Source of the DNA: Mycobacterium colombiense
GTDB taxonomy: Bacteria; Actinomycetota; Actinomycetes; Mycobacteriales; Mycobacteriaceae
Direction of reading: 5' to 3'
DNA length: 64,000 nt
NCBI RefSeq assembly: GCF_001953985.1
Contig: NZ_MBEI01000071.1
Coordinates: 1-64,000 of the forward strand
The notes beneath the pieces are model-generated. The model was not told the origin of the DNA. It was given only the letters and a program-made list of their open reading frames with translations, and did not search any database. Of this stretch, positions 18,986-26,662 are shown in pieces. The translations under genes were made by a program, and so were the position numbers. The stretch's first letter is position 1. Each line of letters starts with the position of its first letter.

Positions 18986-19713
18986 GTCAGCAGCCCGTCG
19001 GGCCCGGGCCGCCACCGGCTGACCCGGCGGACGCAGCCGTCGACCATCTCGGCGAAGATCCGCTTGCCCTCGGCGGCGGTGGCGGTGGTCGGGTCGCCCA
19101 GCACCCCGACCGGGCTGACCGCCGCGACTCCCCCGCGACGCATCGACCCGAGCAACTCGGGCAGGGGGGCGGTGTTGCCGGCCACCGACTGCTCGGTCCG
19201 GACGACGGCCGGCGAGATGTGCAGCAACACCGAAGTTTCGGTATGGCCGGCGTGGGCGTCACCGCCGGCGGTCAGGCAGGGCGACCAGCCGACATCGCGG
19301 CCCTCGGTGCGCAACAGGGCCACCGCGCGCCTGCACGCCTCGACGTTGCCGCCGTGGCCGTTGACGAAGACGAGGCGCCGGGCCCAACCGGCCGCTGACC
19401 TGCCGTACTCGACCAGCAGCAGCGTCAGCGCCTCGGTGCCCAGCGAGATCGTCCCGGCGAAACTCTGGTGCTCGCCGCTGGCGCCGTAGGCGATGGCCGG
19501 CGCCACCAGCCACTCGTGCCCGAGGCGGGCTTGAGCGCCGCCGGCGACCGCCGTCGCGATCCGGGTATCGGTGTCCAGCGGCAGGTGCGGACCGTGTTGT
19601 TCGGTCGACCCCAGCGGAACCAATACCGACGCCGACGTGCTTGATAGCTGGCTCGACGTCGCGGCTCCCAATTCGCCGAGTACGGACACTCGGTGATGGT
19701 AAGACGAATTCAC
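18982..19713 (-). CDS. mftE: Mycofactocin peptidase MftE (creatininase family)
   Basis: 243 residues. Metal-ligand motifs of the creatininase family are all visible: LGSTEQHGPHLPLDTDT, AYGASGEHQSFAGT, FVNGHGGNVEA and HAGHTETS. MftE cleaves the MftC-modified precursor to release the C-terminal Val-Tyr-derived group (AHDP). It starts 163 bases beyond mftD, an unusual gap for this operon, so it may have its own promoter. Confidence 0.93.
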   Translation of the reverse strand: MNSSYHHRVSVLGELGAATSSQLSSTSASVLVPLGSTEQHGPHLPLDTDTRIATAVAGGAQARLGHEWLVAPAIAYGASGEHQSFAGTISLGTEALTLLLVEYGRSAAGWARRLVFVNGHGGNVEACRRAVALLRTEGRDVGWSPCLTAGGDAHAGHTETSVLLHISPAVVRTEQSVAGNTAPLPELLGSMRRGGVAAVSPVGVLGDPTTATAAEGKRIFAEMVDGCVRRVSRWRPGPDGLLT

Positions 19714-19876
19714 CTGGCGTGCACCAATTGTTGAAGCTTGAAAAAAACTTTTTTTCTGGGTCGTTCACTGGGCGTTCGAATCATGGGCTCGTCCGTCACG
19801 GATACCCCGCCCGTATCACGATTTGCGGATACGTCACTTAATCCGGAGATATCCACCCTGAATACTCGGGCTTTTG
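19714..19876 (-). promoter_or_regulatory. AT-rich spacer between mftD and mftE with A7-C-T7 palindrome
   Basis: A 163-base noncoding gap, clearly richer in A and T than its surroundings. A perfect palindrome GAAAAAAACTTTTTTTC lies at 19740-19756, only about 30 bases upstream of the mftE start. A weaker dyad GATAC-N7-GTATC lies near 19800. It could be a promoter with an UP-like tract for mftEFG, an intra-operon terminator, or a relic of an insertion. Confidence 0.5.
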
Positions 19877-21064
19877 CTACGCACCACCCGAGGGCACGCC
19901 CAGCGCGCGGGTGAATCCCGGCGGCACCAGAATGTGCTCCGGTCCGAGGTCGTGGACCGAGGACAGCCCGAGACCCATCAGCGCCGAGTCGATACCGCCG
20001 CGCAAAATGTCGAGCACGTTCTCCACACCCGGTTGGCCTGCCGCGGCCAGCCCCCACAGGTAGGCCCGGCCTATCATCACGGCGCGGGCTCCCAGCGCCA
20101 CGGCCTTGACGACGTCGCTTCCGCGCCGCACGCCGCCGTCGAGAAGCACCTCGATCTGGTCGCCGACGGCCGCGGCCACCGCGGGCAGGGCGCGGATCGA
20201 GGCCGGCGTGCCGTCCAGGTTGTTACCGCCGTGGTTGGACACCGAAATGGCCGAAACCCCCGCGTCCACCGCCCTTTTGGCGTCATCGACACGCATCACG
20301 CCCTTGAGCATGAAGGGCCCGCCCCACAGTTCGCGGAGCCAGGCGATGTCCTCCCAGGTCGGCGGCGGCGTGCCCATCCACTCCCCGTATGCCTGGAAGA
20401 AGGGCGGCCCGGGCTCGCCGCGGCGTCCCTGGTTGGGCACGCGCAGCTCCGGCGGCCGCATCGTCTTCGCCCACTGCAGGAACCATCGCGGCTTGGTGAT
20501 GACCTCCGGGCTCATCTTGACGATGGTCTTGAGGTCCATCTTCTCCGGGATCGACGGGCTGCCCCAGTCCCGGCCGTGCGAGAAGCTCCAGTCGGTGGTG
20601 ACGATCAGCCCGACCGCCCCGGCCGCGCGGGCACGCTCGACCCGAGCCGCGATCGCGTCGCGGTCACCCAGCCAGTACACCTGGAAGAACAGCTTCGGGT
20701 TGGCCGCGATGACCTCTTCGATCGGCTTGCTGGCGAACGAGGACAGCCCCATGGCTGTGCCGCGGGCGGCCGCGGCCCGCGCCACGGCGACCTCACCCTC
20801 GGGGTGCACCGCCTGCACGCCCGTCGGCGAGATCAGCACCGGCAGCGAAATCTCTTGTCCCATAACGTTGGTCGACGAGTCGCGCTTTTCCTGCGCACCG
20901 ATGACGTGCGGCGCGAACCCGAGCTCGCTGAACGCTGCCACGTTGTCGGAGACCGTGACTCCCTTTTCGCTGGCCGAAATCAGGGACGAGTACGCCGATT
21001 TCGGCAGCCGCCGCTTGGCGCGTTGCTGCGCGATGGCGACGGTCTCAAACCATGCGTCGGCCAT
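19877..21064 (-). CDS. mftD: Mycofactocin FMN-dependent oxidase MftD
   Basis: 395 residues, alpha-hydroxy-acid dehydrogenase fold; called lldD1 in older M. tuberculosis annotation (Rv0694). The catalytic His is at about 278 in SNHGGNNLDG, and the FMN phosphate site reads DGGVRRGSDVVKAVALGARAVMIGR. Lactate and glycolate oxidases have SNHGGRQLDG; here the Arg that holds the substrate carboxylate is Asn. That fits the known role of MftD, oxidative deamination of AHDP to the redox-active dione, and argues against lactate dehydrogenase activity. It follows mftC with a three-base gap. Confidence 0.93.
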   Translation of the reverse strand: MADAWFETVAIAQQRAKRRLPKSAYSSLISASEKGVTVSDNVAAFSELGFAPHVIGAQEKRDSSTNVMGQEISLPVLISPTGVQAVHPEGEVAVARAAAARGTAMGLSSFASKPIEEVIAANPKLFFQVYWLGDRDAIAARVERARAAGAVGLIVTTDWSFSHGRDWGSPSIPEKMDLKTIVKMSPEVITKPRWFLQWAKTMRPPELRVPNQGRRGEPGPPFFQAYGEWMGTPPPTWEDIAWLRELWGGPFMLKGVMRVDDAKRAVDAGVSAISVSNHGGNNLDGTPASIRALPAVAAAVGDQIEVLLDGGVRRGSDVVKAVALGARAVMIGRAYLWGLAAAGQPGVENVLDILRGGIDSALMGLGLSSVHDLGPEHILVPPGFTRALGVPSGGA

Positions 21065-21067
21065 TTG

Positions 21068-22273
21068 TCACACCGGGCTTTCGTTACACATGCGGGCCGG
21101 CGGCGTCTCCGGCGTGACGGTAGGTGGCCGCAGCGACAGGGTCAGCGGCACCGGCTGGCGGATGCGCTTGCCGCGGGAATGATCGGCCCTGGGGCGCGGC
21201 GTCTCGCGGTCGTGCGCCAGCGCCGTCGCGCTGTGGCCCTGTACGCATTCGGGATCCGGCCCGTCCAGCGGCAGGCCGGTGAAGAATTTGGCGGCCATGC
21301 ATCCGCCCCGGCAGCTGTCGTAGTGACCGCAGCTGCCGCAGGCGCCCGCCGACTGCGGCTCGCGCAGCTCGCGGAACAGCGGGGCGTTCTTCCAGACGTT
21401 GTCGAAACCACCGTCGGATACCACGTTTCCGGCCAGGAAGCGGTCGTGGATGGCGAACGGGCAGGCGTACACGTCGCCGACCGGGTCGATGAGGCACACC
21501 ACCCGGCCCGCGCCGCACATGTTCAGGCCGGCCAGGGCGCCGGACTGGCCGAGCGGGGCCAGGTGGAAGAAGGAGTCGCCGGTGAGCACCCGCTCGCCCT
21601 TGGCGACCAGCCAGTCGTAGAGCTGGACCTGCTGGTCGGCGGTGGGGTGCAGCTCCTCCCAGACATCGGCGCCGCGTCCGGACGGGCGAAGCCGGGTGAT
21701 CCGCAGCGTGGCGCCGTAACGACTTGCCAGCGCGGCGAATTCGTCGAGCTGATCGACGTTGTGCCGGGTGACGACCACGGAGATCTTGGCGTCGGAGAAT
21801 CCGGCCTCGGCCAGGTTCTCCAGGGCACGCACCGCCATGTCGAACGAGCCGGGTCCCCGCACGGCGTCGTTGACCTCGGCGGTGGCGCCGTCCAGCGAGA
21901 TCTGGACGTCGACGTAGTCGCTGGCCGCCAGCCGCGCGGCGATCTCGGGCGTGATGCGGACGCCGTTGGTGGAGAACTTCACGCCGACGTGGTGCTCGGT
22001 CGCGTAGTCGACCAGTTCCCAAAAGTCAGGGCGCACAGTGGGTTCCCCGCCACCGATGTTGACGTAGAACACCTGCATGCGTTCCAGCTCATCGATGATG
22101 TCCATGCACTGACGGGTGGACAGCTCGCGCGGGTCCCGCTTGCCCGACGACGACAAGCAGTGCACGCAGGCCAGGTTGCAGGCATACGTGAGCTCCCAGG
22201 TGAGGCAGATGGGCGCGTCGAGCCCGTGCTCGAACTGCTCGATCAGCCGGGGGACGGGGGCCGCTGTGGTCAT
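21068..22273 (-). CDS. mftC: Mycofactocin radical SAM maturase MftC
   Basis: 401 residues. The radical SAM cluster motif is CNLACVHC (Cys 32, 36, 39). A C-terminal SPASM domain supplies further cysteines (MCGAGRVVC, YACPFA, CGSCGHYDSCRGGC, PECVQGH) for auxiliary iron-sulfur clusters. The family decarboxylates and cross-links the C-terminal Val-Tyr of MftA. About 45 residues follow the last cysteine block and look disordered, a slightly longer tail than I recall for Rv0693. Start ATG at 22273 overlaps the mftB stop by four bases. Confidence 0.95.
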   Translation of the reverse strand: MTTAAPVPRLIEQFEHGLDAPICLTWELTYACNLACVHCLSSSGKRDPRELSTRQCMDIIDELERMQVFYVNIGGGEPTVRPDFWELVDYATEHHVGVKFSTNGVRITPEIAARLAASDYVDVQISLDGATAEVNDAVRGPGSFDMAVRALENLAEAGFSDAKISVVVTRHNVDQLDEFAALASRYGATLRITRLRPSGRGADVWEELHPTADQQVQLYDWLVAKGERVLTGDSFFHLAPLGQSGALAGLNMCGAGRVVCLIDPVGDVYACPFAIHDRFLAGNVVSDGGFDNVWKNAPLFRELREPQSAGACGSCGHYDSCRGGCMAAKFFTGLPLDGPDPECVQGHSATALAHDRETPRPRADHSRGKRIRQPVPLTLSLRPPTVTPETPPARMCNESPV

Positions 22274-22578
22274 TCATGGTCCTTCCGGGGCACCAGCATG
22301 TTGGACTCGACGAGCACACCCAGCGCATGCAGGTACGGCGCCTGCGCGGCGTCGTCCACTCCGGCCGCGCGGCAGGCGGACCGGATGTCGGGGTGGTCGG
22401 CCAGCGACTGCACCACCGTGAGGATGGTGCGGTTCTTCAGAAACGACAGTTTGCGGGTACCGAAGTGGTAGAGCAGCGCGCCGAACGGTTCCGGCCGAAC
22501 CGCCACCTGCGGGTGCAATCGCCAGGCGCGGTCAGGCTCGAACGGCCTCGCCGTCCGAGCCTGCGCGGGCGCGGGCAC
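22270..22578 (-). CDS. mftB: Mycofactocin precursor-binding chaperone MftB
   Basis: 102 residues from a GTG at 22578 (TVPAPAQ...). A second in-frame GTG at 22596 lies inside mftA. The conserved part AWRLHPQVAVRPEPFGALLY and LSFLKNRTILTVV is the PqqD-like peptide-recognition fold, which presents MftA to MftC. It begins just after the mftA stop and overlaps mftC by four bases. Confidence 0.9.
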   Translation of the reverse strand: MPAPAQARTARPFEPDRAWRLHPQVAVRPEPFGALLYHFGTRKLSFLKNRTILTVVQSLADHPDIRSACRAAGVDDAAQAPYLHALGVLVESNMLVPRKDHE

Positions 22579-22580
22579 GG

Positions 22581-22670
22581 TCAGTAGACCCCGCACATGC
22601 CGTCGATGGACACCTCTTCGACCAGGGTCTCGGTGACGAGTTGGGTGTCAGTTTCGGTCTCGTGGTCCAC
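22581..22670 (-). CDS. mftA: Mycofactocin precursor peptide MftA
   Basis: A 29-codon gene from GTG at 22670. The acidic leader (MDHETETDTQLVTETLVEE) precedes the invariant C-terminal core IDGMCGVY. Its last two residues, Val-Tyr, become mycofactocin. An AAGG motif lies four bases before the start. The gene is followed directly by mftB. Small size and low complexity make it easy to miss, but the core motif is decisive. Confidence 0.93.
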   Translation of the reverse strand: MDHETETDTQLVTETLVEEVSIDGMCGVY

Positions 22671-22711
22671 GGGGCCTTGCCTTTCGTCCGGTCTTGACAA
22701 CGATGGGGTCT

Positions 22712-22734
22712 GAGTCACACTCGCCGCCAGAATA
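22712..22734. promoter_or_regulatory. Candidate mftA promoter and MftR operator
   Basis: In the 81-base gap between mftA and mftR, TATTCT (minus strand, 22734-22729) could be the mftA -10. Immediately downstream, at the expected start of transcription, is the dyad GAGT-CAC-ACTC (22712-22722). A TetR repressor bound there would block mftA transcription. A TTGACA on the plus strand at 22694-22699 has no matching -10. Confidence 0.4.
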
Positions 22735-22751
22735 TGGCATCGAGTGCCGAA

Positions 22752-23366
22752 ATGGAAGGGCGGGGTCCGATGATGCCGCAGCCGCGGGTGGGCAGGCGCC
22801 GCTCGACCACCCAGCACCACATCACCGACGTCGCCATCGACATGTTCACGGCCCGCGGTTTCGCCGACGTGAGCGTCGACGACGTCGCCCAGGCCGCCGG
22901 CATCTCCCGCCGGACCCTGTTCCGCTACTACGCGTCCAAGAACGCAATCCCCTGGGGTGACTTCGACAATCACCTTGCCCACCTGCGCGATCTGCTCGAC
23001 AACGTCGATGCCAGCGTGGGTCTGGGTGATGCGCTGCGCGCTGCGCTGTTGGCGTTCAACACCTTTGACGAATCCGAGACCGCCCGGCACCGCCAGCGCA
23101 TGCGGGTGATCCTGCAAACCGCTGAGCTACAAGCGTATTCGATGACGATGTACGCCGGCTGGCGCGAGGTGATCGCCGGGTTCGTGGCGCGCCGCCTGGA
23201 CTGCAAGACCACGGATCTGCTGCCCCAGACCGTCGCCTGGACGATGCTCGGGGTGGCCTTATCGGCCTACGAGCACTGGCTGAGCGATGAATCCGTCCCG
23301 CTGCCGGTCGCCCTGGGCAACGCCTTCGATGTTGTGGGCGCCGGACTGCACGGGCTGGGCGGGTGA
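22752..23366 (+). CDS. mftR: Mycofactocin TetR-family regulator MftR
   Basis: 204 residues if the ATG at 22752 is used; ATGs at 22770 and 22773 (MMPQPRVGRRRS) are equally plausible and have a better GGGCGGGG ribosome binding site. Helix-turn-helix: VDDVAQAAGISRRTLFRYYA. Characterised homologues repress the mycofactocin genes and respond to acyl-CoA. Divergent from mftA and overlapping the DUF2332 gene by four bases (GTGA), so those two are co-expressed. Confidence 0.9.
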   Translation: MEGRGPMMPQPRVGRRRSTTQHHITDVAIDMFTARGFADVSVDDVAQAAGISRRTLFRYYASKNAIPWGDFDNHLAHLRDLLDNVDASVGLGDALRAALLAFNTFDESETARHRQRMRVILQTAELQAYSMTMYAGWREVIAGFVARRLDCKTTDLLPQTVAWTMLGVALSAYEHWLSDESVPLPVALGNAFDVVGAGLHGLGG

Positions 23367-24409
23367 CGGCCGAGCACCTGGTGCACACCCTGCGGTCACA
23401 GGGCAGGTTCTGCGCCTCGTCGGGTTCGCCGATGTATGGCGAGCTTTTCGAACTGGTCGCCGCCGATCTGGAAGCCGGCGGCGTCTTCGCGACCGTCTTG
23501 GCCGGGCGCGAGGACGCCCCGTCGCGCGACGCGGTGCCGCTGCGGTTGCTCGGCGGGCTGCACCGGTTGGTGCTCGACGGCCGAGCGGCGCGGCTGCGCC
23601 GCTTCTACCCCAGCACCGGCGGGGGATGGGAGGCCAGGGCCGCCTGGCCGGAGATCCTGGACACCGCCGCCGGTCACGTCGACGCGCTGCGCGCGGCGCT
23701 GAGCCGGCCACCGCAGACCAACGAGGTGGGCCGATCGGCCGCCCTGATCGGCGGACTACTGCACATCAACCACGAATTCGGCTTGCCCATACGGCTTTTC
23801 GAGATCGGATCGAGCGCAGGGCTCAACCTGCGCGCGGACCACTACCGGTACGCCTTCGCCGGTGGCCAGTGGGGGCCGGCCGACTCACCGGTGACCATCG
23901 ACGACGCGTGGCGCGGCGCGCTGCCGCCCCGGCGCGAAGTGCGGATCGTCGCGCGGCACGGGTACGACATCGCCCCCATCGACGTCGGCGACACCGACGG
24001 GGAGACGGCCGTACTGAGCTACGTCTGGCCCGACCAGGCCGCCCGCCTGGCGCGGCTGCGCGGCGCCATCGAGGTCGCCCGCCGCGTGCCGGCGGCACTC
24101 GAGTGCCGGACCGCGGCCGACGCGGTCGCCGGCCTGACGCTGGCCGACGGCGCGCTGACCGTGTTGTGGCACTCGATCACCTGGCAGTATCTGTCCACCG
24201 ACGAACGCGCCGCGGTGCGCGCCCACGTGGACGCGCTGGCCGCCCGGGCCGACGCCCGCTCGCCGTTCGCCCACCTCACGATGGAGCCCGCGCGCGACGG
24301 CCCGGGCGCACCGATCAGGTTCGTGGTGCGGGCGCGCAGCTGGCCGGACGGCGAGCCGCAGACGTTGGGCGAATGCCATCCGCACGGCCCGCCGGTGGAC
24401 TGGCAGTAG
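23363..24409 (+). CDS. DUF2332 family protein
   Basis: 348 residues, the counterpart of Rv0690c. The N-terminus includes SSGSPMYGELFELVAADLEAG; the middle has LFEIGSSAGLNLRADHYRY, a glycine-rich block reminiscent of a nucleotide or SAM site; the C-terminus has VLWHSITWQYL. Function is unknown. Start GTG at 23363 overlaps the mftR stop by four bases. Whether it serves mycofactocin is only suggested by its position. Confidence 0.85.
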   Translation: MTAEHLVHTLRSQGRFCASSGSPMYGELFELVAADLEAGGVFATVLAGREDAPSRDAVPLRLLGGLHRLVLDGRAARLRRFYPSTGGGWEARAAWPEILDTAAGHVDALRAALSRPPQTNEVGRSAALIGGLLHINHEFGLPIRLFEIGSSAGLNLRADHYRYAFAGGQWGPADSPVTIDDAWRGALPPRREVRIVARHGYDIAPIDVGDTDGETAVLSYVWPDQAARLARLRGAIEVARRVPAALECRTAADAVAGLTLADGALTVLWHSITWQYLSTDERAAVRAHVDALAARADARSPFAHLTMEPARDGPGAPIRFVVRARSWPDGEPQTLGECHPHGPPVDWQ

Positions 24410-24419
24410 GGTTTTCGCG

Positions 24420-25280
24420 TCAGGTCCCCATGAAGGTCATCGGATCGTGCAGCACGCGGGTGCCGTCATGCAATCCTTCGATGGCCTCCATGTGCTCCGG
24501 GGCGAGGGTGAAGTCGAACACGTCCAGGTTCTGGGCGACGCGCTCGGGCTTGGACGACCGCGAGACCACGACGTTGTCCAACTGCAGGTTCCACCGGACC
24601 AGTACCTGGGCGGGGGTGCGGCCGTACTCGGCGGCGATCGACGTCACCGTCGGGTTCTCAAGCATCTTGCCGACACCCAGCGGGCTGTAGGACTGCGTCT
24701 GCACGTCGTGCTCGGCGTGGGCCAGGCGCAGGTCGGCCTGGTTGAGCCGCGGGTGCAACTCGACCTGGTTCACGGCGGGCACCTCGTCGGTTTCGTCGAT
24801 GACCGTCGCCAGCAGTTCCTCGGTGAAGTTGCAGACGCCGATCGAGCGGACGTGCCCCTCGTCGCGGGCCACCTTCATGCCCTCAAAGCTCTCCACATAC
24901 TTGCCCAGCTTCGGCGCCGGCCAGTGGATCAGGTAGAGGTCGAGGTAGTCCAGCCCGAGCCGGTCCAGGCTCGCCTTGCACGACTCCTGCGCGGTGTGGA
25001 AGCCCTGCTTCGAGGTGCCCAGCTTGGTGGCGACGAACAATTCCTCGCGGGGAATGCCCGAGGCGGCGATTGCGCGCCCGACGGCTTCCTCGTTGCCGTA
25101 GGAAGCGGCGGTGTCGATGAGGCGACAGCCGGCCTCCAGCGCCGCGAGTACCGAGCTTTCCGTTTCCTCATCGGACAACTTGGCTACCCCCAAGCCAAGT
25201 ACGGGCATCTTCGCCTCGTCATTGAGTGCGACGGTCGGAATCGCGCTGGGCGAGCTGTATATCTCATCAATCACTGTCAC
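24420..25280 (-). CDS. Aldo-keto reductase
   Basis: 286 residues. The AKR catalytic tetrad is complete: Asp56 and Tyr61 in LIDTAASYGNEE, Lys86 in VATKLG and His119 in YLIHWPAP. A C-terminal NADPH-site block reads VVSRSSKPERVAQNLDVFDF. It probably reduces aldehydes or ketones with NADPH. It occupies a place that does not hold an AKR in M. tuberculosis as I recall it, so it may be a later insertion beside the mycofactocin locus. Confidence 0.9.
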   Translation of the reverse strand: MTVIDEIYSSPSAIPTVALNDEAKMPVLGLGVAKLSDEETESSVLAALEAGCRLIDTAASYGNEEAVGRAIAASGIPREELFVATKLGTSKQGFHTAQESCKASLDRLGLDYLDLYLIHWPAPKLGKYVESFEGMKVARDEGHVRSIGVCNFTEELLATVIDETDEVPAVNQVELHPRLNQADLRLAHAEHDVQTQSYSPLGVGKMLENPTVTSIAAEYGRTPAQVLVRWNLQLDNVVVSRSSKPERVAQNLDVFDFTLAPEHMEAIEGLHDGTRVLHDPMTFMGT

Positions 25281-25812
25281 TTGCCAATCACCTGCCTGCT
25301 CAAGTTGCTGGTTATCTGGGAAAGGAACGATGATTCAGCGGCGGCCCGCAGGCCGGGCGGTTCAGCCAACCCACTGCGTTGTGAAAGGTCCCCCAACATC
25401 GCTCGCTTGCAGACAGTAGCCAAGCTTGGCAAGCGGTGCACCGAGCGCGGCGATGCATGTCGGGGCAGCAAAATTCGTCATCACGCGGAGTTACGAGTTT
25501 CCAGCACAATGTGTTTGGCGTTGCCGGTCACGGCAATTGTGTGACACCGGCTACAGCCAGGGCTATTGCCCCCAATGGGGATTCCAGACCCAATGCGTCC
25601 AGTGAGGTGTATCACCATCGAATTCGGCTGTGGCATATGCTGAATTCGCGTCGAACCGCCAGGCAGACGGCGATATGCGAGTGAAAACCTTGATGGTCTA
25701 AGTGCTTTCGCTTCGCGTGCTCAGTGGGGTGCGCGCGAGGCGAATTCGCTGATCCCTTATGCTCGACAAACGCCGAACGCACGCCAACACCGGAAGCGAG
25801 GCAGACCTTTCC
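25281..25812. other. Long intergenic region with nested dyads
   Basis: About 530 bases without a convincing gene, between two divergent genes, and with lower GC than its neighbours. Two structures stand out. At 25404-25435 arms CGCTTGC and GCAAGCG enclose a perfect palindrome GCCAAGCTTGGC (25419-25430). At 25523-25551 lies TGCCG-GTCA-CGGCA, inside a longer imperfect GCCGGTCAC/GTGACACCGGC pairing. It could contain both promoters, a small RNA, or the decayed remains of a gene. Confidence 0.5.
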
Positions 25813-26640
25813 ATGAAGTCAATGCAAGAGCTTTTTGAAATCGCCTGGCAAGCAACACAAATCGGCGCAACCACGCTCAAGAAGTCCCAACCGAGCTCGG
25901 TGCAGCACAAGGGTGACCGCGACACGGTCACCGACGTCGACCTCGCGATCCAGCGCGACATCGCCGCCTACCTGGCCCAGAGCACACCCGATATCGCGCT
26001 ACTGGCCGAAGAGTCCGAGCAGCAGCCGGAGATCGAAACGTCCGAGTGGCTCTGGGTTCTTGACCCCATCGACGGGACGTCCAACTTCGTCCACGGCCTG
26101 CCGCTGTGCGCGGTGTCACTGGCCCTGCTGCACGAGGGGCGCACCGTGCTGGCCGTCACCCACGCTCCCCTGCTCGGGAAGACCTATCACGCCATCGAGG
26201 GCAAAGGCGCGTTCGTCAACGGGCAGCGGATCACCGCCAGCGCCACCGACAGCCTCAGCGGCGCCATCGTGTCCCTCGGGGACTACGCCGTCGGCCACGA
26301 TGCGGGCCGGCTCAATGCGCACCGGCTGGCGCTCACCACCGAGCTGGTGCCCCGAGTCGAGCGCATCCGGATGATCGGGGCCGCGACGCTCGACCTCGCC
26401 TTCGTCGCCGAGGGCGCGCTGGACGCCTGCGTCATGATGTCCAACAAGCCCTGGGACACCGCCGCGGGAACGCTGATCGCCCGCGAGGCCGGAGCGCAGC
26501 TCACCGACGCGCAGGGCAACCCGCACACGCACAGCTCCGCGTCGACGATCGTCACCGCGCCAGGTATCGCCGAGCAGCTCGCCACGGTGATCCGCAACAC
26601 CGAGATCGCCAGCGACCGGTACGCGGCCGCCGTCGGCTAG
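25813..26640 (+). CDS. Inositol monophosphatase family enzyme
   Basis: 275 residues from ATG 25813 (MKSMQELFEIA); ATG 25822 is also possible. IMPase motifs are intact: EES at about 66-68, WVLDPIDGTSNFVHG with Asp84 and Asp87, and WDTAAGTLIAREAGA near the C-terminus. These bind the Mg ions. Could act on inositol phosphates, histidinol phosphate or related sugar phosphates; the neighbours do not decide which. It is convergent with the flavoprotein gene (22-base gap). Confidence 0.88.
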   Translation: MKSMQELFEIAWQATQIGATTLKKSQPSSVQHKGDRDTVTDVDLAIQRDIAAYLAQSTPDIALLAEESEQQPEIETSEWLWVLDPIDGTSNFVHGLPLCAVSLALLHEGRTVLAVTHAPLLGKTYHAIEGKGAFVNGQRITASATDSLSGAIVSLGDYAVGHDAGRLNAHRLALTTELVPRVERIRMIGAATLDLAFVAEGALDACVMMSNKPWDTAAGTLIAREAGAQLTDAQGNPHTHSSASTIVTAPGIAEQLATVIRNTEIASDRYAAAVG

Positions 26641-26662
26641 CGGCGGGAGCGAAAGGTCTTTC

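Noticed and set aside
22694..22699. TTGACA as -35 of an mftR promoter
   Set aside because: No suitable -10 lies 16-19 bases downstream on the plus strand.
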